Of a DNA stretch of 7,069 nt, positions 7,065-7,069 are shown piece by piece (position 1 is the first letter of the stretch; the number at the start of each line of letters is the position of its first letter). Origin of the DNA: Saccharofermentans sp. (GTDB taxonomy: Bacteria; Bacillota_A; Clostridia; Saccharofermentanales; Saccharofermentanaceae); contig JAILHX010000107.1 in assembly GCA_024695565.1 (NCBI GenBank), forward strand, positions 1 to 7,069, in the 5' to 3' direction. The position numbers and the translations under genes are program-made. The notes under the pieces are model-generated. The model ran no database searches, was not told where the DNA came from, and was given only the letters and a program-made list of their open reading frames with translations.

Positions 7065-7069
7065 GCATT

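Noticed and set aside
1..7069. Mobile element or CRISPR explanation for the repeated segments
   Set aside because: The repeats are coding, in frame, same-strand and gap-free against each other, with no inverted repeats, transposase or spacer-repeat pattern. Tandem gene duplication explains them.

Overview
The window carries four genes, all on the minus strand, so transcription runs from high to low coordinates. They form one tightly packed operon-like block: a CDP-glycerol:glycerophosphotransferase-family protein (7045 to 5726), two tandem paralogues (5722 to 2957 and 2951 to 327), and the first 88 codons of a third paralogue (266 to 1) cut by the window edge. The first two junctions are only 3 and 5 nt wide. 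The third is 60 nt wide and has no obvious terminator. No RNA genes, mobile elements or CRISPR arrays were seen.

The organism looks like a Gram-positive bacterium, most likely a Clostridia/Firmicutes anaerobe of moderate GC. The evidence is strong AAGGGG-type ribosome binding sites, teichoic-acid-type CDP-glycerol chemistry, and the resemblance of the proteins to families I associate with Lachnospiraceae/Oscillospiraceae-like genomes. This assignment is an inference with low resolution.

The striking content is the architecture of the tandem paralogues. Each starts with a complete YidC/Oxa1-type insertase fold (about 225 residues). A second multi-span membrane region follows, and then a large C-terminal domain of the alkaline phosphatase/sulfatase superfamily with its metal-ligand and nucleophile motifs apparently intact. 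The predicted topology puts the C-terminal domain outside the cell, as in LtaS-type and GacH-type glycerol-phosphate transferases. The arginine normally found in the YidC hydrophilic groove is Gln or Asn in all three copies, so these are probably not housekeeping insertases.

A reasonable working model, by inference, is a cell-surface polymer locus. The cytoplasmic enzyme would handle glycerol-phosphate (or a related polyol-phosphate) polymerisation or priming from a CDP-activated donor. The YidC-AP fusion proteins would then add, move or remove phospho-substituents on a lipid-linked or surface polymer outside. Tandem copies with diverged AP domains could give different acceptor specificities. 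The same data also fit a dedicated insertase coupled to a surface hydrolase.
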